Assembly: GCA_021815245.1 (NCBI GenBank)
Contig: JAKAHF010000018.1
Span: 1 to 11,971, forward strand
Length of the DNA stretch: 11,971 bases
Direction: 5' to 3'
Origin: Actinomycetes bacterium
GTDB taxonomy: Bacteria > Actinomycetota > Thermoleophilia > RBG-16-64-13
Part shown: piece after piece, positions 8,027 through 11,971 of the stretch
Numbering within the stretch: the first letter of the stretch is position 1
How the letters are laid out: each line of letters begins with the position of its first letter
Made by a program: the position numbers and the translations under genes
Notes under the pieces: model-generated
Databases searched by the model: none
Told to the model about the DNA's origin: nothing
The model's input: only the letters and a program-made list of their open reading frames with translations

Positions 8027-9768
8027 GCGGCGCCGGGTCTCCCGGGGCGCGGCACTCGCCGGGCGTGGATGCCCAGTCGGGCGCGGCTGCCCAGACGGGG
8101 GCTGCCCGCTCGGGCGTGGATGCCCAGTCGGGGGCTATTCCGTTCATCTCCATGCGCGGCGCCGAGGTGCGCTACTCCAGCTACGACGTGCTGGTCGTGG
8201 GCGGCGGCATCGCCGGGCTGACAGCCGCGGTCGGCGCGGCGAATCGCTGGAACGTCGGCCTCATCACCAAGAGCACGCTCGAACAGACCACGACCTTCCT
8301 CGCGCAGGGAGGCATCGCCGCGGCCATGAGCGAACACGACTCGCCTGAGCTGCACCTCGAAGACACGCTCGAAGCCGGGGTCGGCCTATGTGACGTTGAA
8401 GCTGTCAGGGTGCTCGTGGAGGAGGGTCCGGCGCGCATCCGAGAGCTCGACCAATTGGGCACCAAGTTCGACAAGCGCGACGGCAAGCTGATCCTGGGCA
8501 AAGAAGGCGCGCATTCAATGGCTCGCGTGGTGCATGCCGGCGGAGACGCCACCGGCAGTGTCGTCGCGAGCGCGTTGGCCGAAGTCCTCGTCTCGGGGGG
8601 CCGAGTGGAGTTGCACGAGAACGAATTCGTGCTCGATCTGCTCATGGACGGCGGCCGCTGTGTCGGCGCTCTCTCGCTCGACAGCAACGGGGAGCTGACT
8701 GTCAGCCTCGCCCGGGCCGTCGTGCTGGCCTGCGGCGGAGTGGGGCAGGTATTCGCCCGCACAACGAACCCGCTCGTCGCCACCGGTGACGGCCATGCCA
8801 TGGCCTACCGAGCCGGCGCGGTCATGCGCGACATGGAGTTCATGCAGTTCCATCCCACGGCTTTCTACGGCAAGGAGAACCCCACACTGCTGGTGACCGA
8901 AGCCCTACGCGGGGAGGGCGCCTACCTACTCGACCGAGCGGGCGAACGCTTCATGGTGGGCTCTCATCCCCGGGCCGAATTGGCCCCCCGCGACGTGGTG
9001 GTGCGGCACATGCGCCGCATCTTCGACCGCGACGGCACCGACCATGTGTGGCTCGATGCCCGGCATCTCGACTGCGCATTCCTGCAGGAGCGGTTCCCGA
9101 CGGTCTACAAGGGACTGCAGAAGCGGGGCTTCGACCTCTGCACGCAGCTCATCCCGGTGGCGCCCGCCTCGCACTACTACATCGGCGGGGTGCTCACCGA
9201 CACATGGGGCCGAACCACGGTCCCCGGCCTCTACGCTTGTGGCGAGACCGCGAGCACCGGCATCCACGGCGCGAACCGGCTGGCATCGAACTCGCTCCTC
9301 GAGGGTCTGGTCTTCGGCGAGCGCACGGTGCGCGACCTCAACCGCTACCTGGCCGTGGCCGATCCCGCGGTGCGCAAGGTGAAGCTCGATCTGGGTGACG
9401 AACAGCGTGAGGGCAACGACGCCTCCAATGTGGCGAAGGGCCGCGAGACGATCGGGCAGGTCATGATAGATCTGTGCGGCATCGTTCGAACGGGGCCCGA
9501 TCTCGACAAGGCGGCGAACACGCTGGCCGAGTTGCAGAACTCGCTCACTGCCCCGGGGTTGGGTGTGGCGGAACTCGAGCTGTTCAACATGCTGACCGTG
9601 GCGCAACAGGTGGTGGCCACCGCCAGACTTCGCGAGGAGAGCCGCGGAGTGCACCTGCGCGCCGACTTTCCCGAGACCGACGATGTCAATTGGAACCGGC
9701 ACAGTCTCGTGCACCGCGATGCCGTCACCGGCCAACCGGTGGTCGAAGTGAGCGAGCCGCGGGCATGA
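8023..9768 (+). CDS. nadB: L-aspartate oxidase
   Basis: NadB is the FAD enzyme that oxidises L-aspartate to iminoaspartate, the first step of de novo NAD synthesis. In anaerobes fumarate can serve as the electron acceptor. The 581-aa product has the dinucleotide motif VGGGIAGL at about 59-66, FLAQGGIAAAM at 92-102, HSMARVVHAGGDATG near 164-178, FHPTA at 276-280, LRGEGAYLLD near 295-304, APRDVV at 321-326, HYYIGG at 384-389 and YACGETASTGIHGANRLASN from about 404. A helical C-terminal domain follows. Family enzymes are about 510-560 aa. The excess is an N-terminal tail of about 43 residues, rich in Gly, Ala, Ser and Gln, built from imperfect repeats. GTG 8023 has GAGGTG 5 nt upstream; ATG 8152 (residue 44) would remove the tail but has a poorly placed Shine-Dalgarno. 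Confidence 0.94.
   Translation: MSGAGSPGARHSPGVDAQSGAAAQTGAARSGVDAQSGAIPFISMRGAEVRYSSYDVLVVGGGIAGLTAAVGAANRWNVGLITKSTLEQTTTFLAQGGIAAAMSEHDSPELHLEDTLEAGVGLCDVEAVRVLVEEGPARIRELDQLGTKFDKRDGKLILGKEGAHSMARVVHAGGDATGSVVASALAEVLVSGGRVELHENEFVLDLLMDGGRCVGALSLDSNGELTVSLARAVVLACGGVGQVFARTTNPLVATGDGHAMAYRAGAVMRDMEFMQFHPTAFYGKENPTLLVTEALRGEGAYLLDRAGERFMVGSHPRAELAPRDVVVRHMRRIFDRDGTDHVWLDARHLDCAFLQERFPTVYKGLQKRGFDLCTQLIPVAPASHYYIGGVLTDTWGRTTVPGLYACGETASTGIHGANRLASNSLLEGLVFGERTVRDLNRYLAVADPAVRKVKLDLGDEQREGNDASNVAKGRETIGQVMIDLCGIVRTGPDLDKAANTLAELQNSLTAPGLGVAELELFNMLTVAQQVVATARLREESRGVHLRADFPETDDVNWNRHSLVHRDAVTGQPVVEVSEPRA
8060..8132 (+). repeat. Imperfect tandem repeat in the 5' end of nadB
   Basis: A 22-nt unit occurs identically at 8060-8081 and 8111-8132, 51 nt (17 codons) apart, and reads CGGGCGTGGATGCCC followed by AGTCGGG. 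A degenerate third copy (GCGGCTGCCCAGACGGG) lies at about 8083-8099. Each exact copy encodes GVDAQSG, and the middle one reads AAAQTG. The period is a multiple of three, so the frame is kept. The unit also has a short GGGC/GCCC self-complementary core. Confidence 0.8.
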
Positions 9769-9809
9769 GCGGTCGACGCTCCATGCCGGGCCTGGAGGTG
9801 CGACCGTGA
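9765..9809 (+). CDS. Candidate 14-aa coupling ORF between nadB and nadC
   Basis: An ATG overlaps the nadB stop (ATGA, 9765-9768) and opens 14 codons (MSGRRSMPGLEVRP). They end at a TGA (9807-9809) that itself overlaps the nadC GTG (9806-9808). The frame therefore links the two genes through start/stop overlaps at both ends. The nadC Shine-Dalgarno (GGAGG, 9794-9798) lies inside it. It may only serve translational coupling, or it may be chance: the spacer is just 37 nt, and I see no recognisable peptide. Confidence 0.25.
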   Translation: MSGRRSMPGLEVRP

Positions 9810-10663
9810 TCGACGTGACGAGCCTGGCTCTGGTGCGCACAGCCGTGGCCGAGGACATGGGCGGGTATGGAGATGTGACTTCGCGGTGGACCGTGCCTCC
9901 CGGATTGAGAGGCCGCGCCGTCATCGATGCGCGCGATGACATGGTGGTGTGTGGGTTGCCGCTCGCCGAGGCCGTCATGAAGGAGATCGACGCGGAGGCT
10001 GTCTTCACGGCTCTGGTCGCCGACGGCACCGCCGCGAAACCCGGAGATAGGATCGCCACAATCGAGGGAGCGGCCCGCAGCATCCTCAGCGCCGAACGCA
10101 CGATGCTCAACTTCCTCATCCACCTGTCGGGAGTCGCTACCCAGTCGCGCCGCTTCGCCCAAGCGGTCGAAGGCACCGGCGCCACCGTTGTCGACACCCG
10201 CAAGACGATCCCGGGACTCCGAGTGTGGGAGAAGCGGGCCGTGGTGTATGGAGGCTGCTCCAATCACCGGTTCGGATTGTTCGACATGGTCTTGATCAAG
10301 AACAACCACCTTGAAGCGGCCGGTGGCGTGCGCAAGGCGATGGACATGGTGAAGAGCCAGCATCCCCACTACATCAAGGTGGAGGTGGAGGTTGAGAGCG
10401 AGGCCGATCTGCGTGAAGCCATCGCCTGCGGCGCCGACGTGATCATGCTCGACAACCAGGGCATCGACTCGCTGCGCGAGCTCGTGCAGGTGGCGAAGGG
10501 CCTTCGTGCGAATGTGGTGCTCGAGGCGTCAGGCCGGGTGTCGCTGGCGAACGTACGCGAGGTCGCCGGCACGGGTGTGCGCCTGATCTCGAGCAGTTCA
10601 CTCACCATGGGTGCGCCGCCTGTGGACCTTGGTCTGACTTTGACCGTCGACACTCCGGTCTGA
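9806..10663 (+). CDS. nadC: Nicotinate-nucleotide pyrophosphorylase (carboxylating), quinolinate phosphoribosyltransferase
   Basis: NadC converts quinolinate and PRPP to nicotinate mononucleotide, CO2 and pyrophosphate, completing the NadB-NadA-NadC route. The 285-aa product has the usual length. It shows EDMGGYGDVTSR near 16-27, SAERTMLNFLIHLSGVAT near 93-110, DTRKTIPGLR (about 131-140), NHRFGLFDMVLIKNNH (about 153-168), KVEVEVES near 192-199, IMLDN near 212-216 and LEASGRVSLANV near 237-248. Two spots differ from the common pattern: KDNH is KNNH, and the late phosphate-binding stretch usually like SVGALTHS reads SSSSLTMG. The start is GTG with GGAGG 7 nt upstream. Neighbours leave no doubt about the pathway. 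Confidence 0.94.
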   Translation: MIDVTSLALVRTAVAEDMGGYGDVTSRWTVPPGLRGRAVIDARDDMVVCGLPLAEAVMKEIDAEAVFTALVADGTAAKPGDRIATIEGAARSILSAERTMLNFLIHLSGVATQSRRFAQAVEGTGATVVDTRKTIPGLRVWEKRAVVYGGCSNHRFGLFDMVLIKNNHLEAAGGVRKAMDMVKSQHPHYIKVEVEVESEADLREAIACGADVIMLDNQGIDSLRELVQVAKGLRANVVLEASGRVSLANVREVAGTGVRLISSSSLTMGAPPVDLGLTLTVDTPV

Positions 10664-10699
10664 CCGGGCTCGAGACCGTGACCTGCGAAGGAGAAGACG

Positions 10700-11467
10700 A
10701 TGCTGCTGGTGGTGGATGTCGGCAACACCCAGACCCATCTGGGGCTGTTTTCTGAGAACGAGCTGGTCGACAACTGGCGTTTCGCAACCGAGCGCGACAA
10801 GACAGGCGACGAATTGGCGGTCATGGTCGACTCGCTACTGCGCCTTGACGGCTATTCACGCGAGACACTCACCGGGTTCGCGGTCGCCTCGGTCGTGCCC
10901 AGGCTCAACGGGGAGTACGCCACTCTCGCGTCGAGCAAGCTGAGGCTTGATCCGCTCGTGGTGGGCCCCGGCGTGCGTACGGGTATGCCCATACTCACCA
11001 GCGATCCGCGCTCGGTGGGCCCCGATCTCATCGTGCAGGCGGTGGCAGGCGCGGAGCTGTACGGCACCCCCTGCATCGTCGTAGGCTTTGGCACGGCGAC
11101 GACCTACAGCGCCGTTTCTGCTGCCGGAGAGTACCTGGGTCACGCCATCGCCCCCGGCATCGAGATCTCGCTTGATGCCCTCGCCACTCGGGCCGCCAGG
11201 CTGATGAAGGTGGAACTGGTCGATCCCGGGACGGTGATCGGCAAGTACACCGCTCAGTCGATGCAGGCTGGGGCCGTCTACGGCTTCGCCGGCCAGGTGG
11301 ACGGCATCGTGGCTCGCATGCGCAAAGAGATGGGCGTGAACGCGGTGACGGTAGCCACCGGTGGGTTGTCGCCACTGATGTTCCAGCACGCGCATTGTCT
11401 CGACAAGCTCGACCCGCTGCTCACTCTGCGCGGTCTCGAGATCATCAACCGCCGCAATCATTCCTAG
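10700..11467 (+). CDS. coaX: Type III pantothenate kinase homologue (CoaX)
   Basis: CoaX phosphorylates pantothenate with ATP, the first step of CoA synthesis; it belongs to the ASKHA fold and needs a monovalent cation. The 255-aa product has the usual length, with the phosphate motif DVGNT at 6-10, GVRTGMPI at 91-98, FGTATT at 130-135, YLGHAIAPGI at 145-154, SMQAGAVYGF at 187-196 and ATGGL at 219-223. Departures from the family pattern are visible: the GADR block reads GPDL (107-110; the catalytic Asp is kept as Asp109), the Asp before FGTATT is Gly129, and GKNT reads GKYT (181-184). Overall similarity leaves the family call firm, but activity is less certain. The ATG has GAAGGAGA about 5 nt upstream. 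The coaX-dusB order is common in Bacillota and Actinomycetota. Confidence 0.9.
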   Translation: MLLVVDVGNTQTHLGLFSENELVDNWRFATERDKTGDELAVMVDSLLRLDGYSRETLTGFAVASVVPRLNGEYATLASSKLRLDPLVVGPGVRTGMPILTSDPRSVGPDLIVQAVAGAELYGTPCIVVGFGTATTYSAVSAAGEYLGHAIAPGIEISLDALATRAARLMKVELVDPGTVIGKYTAQSMQAGAVYGFAGQVDGIVARMRKEMGVNAVTVATGGLSPLMFQHAHCLDKLDPLLTLRGLEIINRRNHS

Positions 11468-11482
11468 GACAGTAGCGACCCG

Positions 11483-11971
11483 ATGCTGGGCGCGGACTCA
11501 CCTCTGCCTGGTCCGCCGGCGGACCGTCTCTCGACCCCCGGACGGTCTGGGAGCGGCTCGATCCTCGCTCAGCCATTTCGTATTGGGGGAGTGGAGTGTC
11601 CCAACCGGGTGGTGCTGGCGCCCATGGCGGGACTCACGTCATCGGCCTATCGCAGGCACCTGAAGGACTACGGCGTCGGCTTGGTCATCACCGAGATGGT
11701 GAGTGTCTACGGGTTGATCTACGGCAATGTGCGCACGGGCGGTTACCTCGATTTCCGCGAGGAGGAGCGGCCGATCGGGGTGCAGCTCTTCGGCCATGAA
11801 CCGGAGGCCATGGCGCGGGCTACCGAGATCGTTCTGTCGCGACCGAAGATCCCCGACCTCATTGACATCAACATGGGGTGTCCGGTGCGCAAGGTCACGA
11901 AGACCGGCGCCGGGGTCGCGCTCATGGCCGACGCCGAGCGCGCCGTCGCCATCGCGGCGGCGGTCGTCGAG
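11483..11971 (+). CDS. dusB: tRNA-dihydrouridine synthase (DusB-like), 3'-truncated by the window
   Basis: Dus enzymes use FMN and NADPH to reduce specific uridines of tRNA to dihydrouridine. The frame is open from ATG 11483 to the right edge (163 codons). It shows FRIGGVECPNRVVLAPMAGLT (residues about 32-52; APMAGLT is the FMN-binding block), EMVSVYGLIYGN near 71-82, PIGVQLFG near 97-104 and DINMGCPVRKV near 128-138 with the catalytic Cys133, then TGAGVALM. About half of the usual 320-340 residues are present. The start is uncertain. ATG 11483, 15 nt after coaX and in the same frame, has only a weak upstream AGGA and gives a 31-residue Pro/Gly/Ser-rich tail before the conserved fold. Downstream in-frame starts before residue 32 are only CTG codons. 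Confidence 0.9.
   Translation, partial: MLGADSPLPGPPADRLSTPGRSGSGSILAQPFRIGGVECPNRVVLAPMAGLTSSAYRRHLKDYGVGLVITEMVSVYGLIYGNVRTGGYLDFREEERPIGVQLFGHEPEAMARATEIVLSRPKIPDLIDINMGCPVRKVTKTGAGVALMADAERAVAIAAAVVE
11510..11547 (+). repeat. Two overlapping inverted repeats at the start of dusB
   Basis: A perfect 16-bp palindrome, GGTCCGCCGGCGGACC, spans 11510-11525. A second dyad, GACCGTC (11522-11528) with GACGGTC (11541-11547) and a 12-nt loop, shares bases 11522-11525 with the first. The two RNA hairpins would be mutually exclusive. They lie in the poorly conserved stretch before the DusB fold. Confidence 0.45.

Noticed and set aside
8926..10263. 445-codon minus-strand open frame across nadB and nadC
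   Set aside because: No recognisable domain, and it is opposite clearly conserved catalytic motifs of NadB and NadC.

Overview
This window is a compact, high-GC bacterial segment. Gene content, heavy GTG start use and gene order (tilS-hpt-ftsH followed by fol genes) point to an Actinomycetota genome. The short NadA, a nadABC-coaX-dusB continuation and an N-terminally extended FolP suggest a deep-branching lineage (Coriobacteriia- or Thermoleophilia-like). The phylum is a fair inference; the class is a guess.

Layout. Positions 1-211 (minus strand) hold a piece of a transketolase C-terminal domain that runs off the left edge and seems to lack its N-terminal half. A short divergent region (212-294) follows. 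Then eleven recognisable protein functions run on the plus strand, nearly gap-free: tilS (295-1782), hpt (1779-2294), ftsH (2424-4397), folE (4398-4973), folP (4992-6209), folB (6212-6580), a continuous folK-nadA reading frame (6584-8026), nadB (8023-9768), nadC (9806-10663), coaX (10700-11467) and a 3'-truncated dusB (11483 to the right edge). The only real intergenic break inside the run is 2295-2423. It carries two perfect inverted repeats and an extended -10-like box, so ftsH probably has its own promoter.

Functions. TilS and DusB, at the two ends, modify tRNA. Hpt salvages purines and FtsH is the membrane AAA+ protease. FolE, FolP, FolB and FolK make up the pterin branch of folate synthesis. 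NadB, NadA and NadC form the complete de novo route from aspartate to nicotinate mononucleotide. CoaX is a type III pantothenate kinase homologue for CoA. The operon therefore groups three cofactor pathways (folate, NAD, CoA) behind ftsH.

Main points of interest: (1) folB, folK and nadA lie in one reading frame interrupted by a single TGA, folK has no ATG/GTG/TTG start that keeps its N-terminal motif, and folK runs into nadA without a stop; (2) CoaX has changes at several positions normally conserved in the family; (3) the transketolase fragment at the left edge looks 5'-truncated; (4) NadB has a repeat-built low-complexity N-terminal tail; (5) a 14-codon open frame links nadB and nadC through start/stop overlaps at both ends; (6) inverted repeats precede ftsH and lie at the start of dusB.
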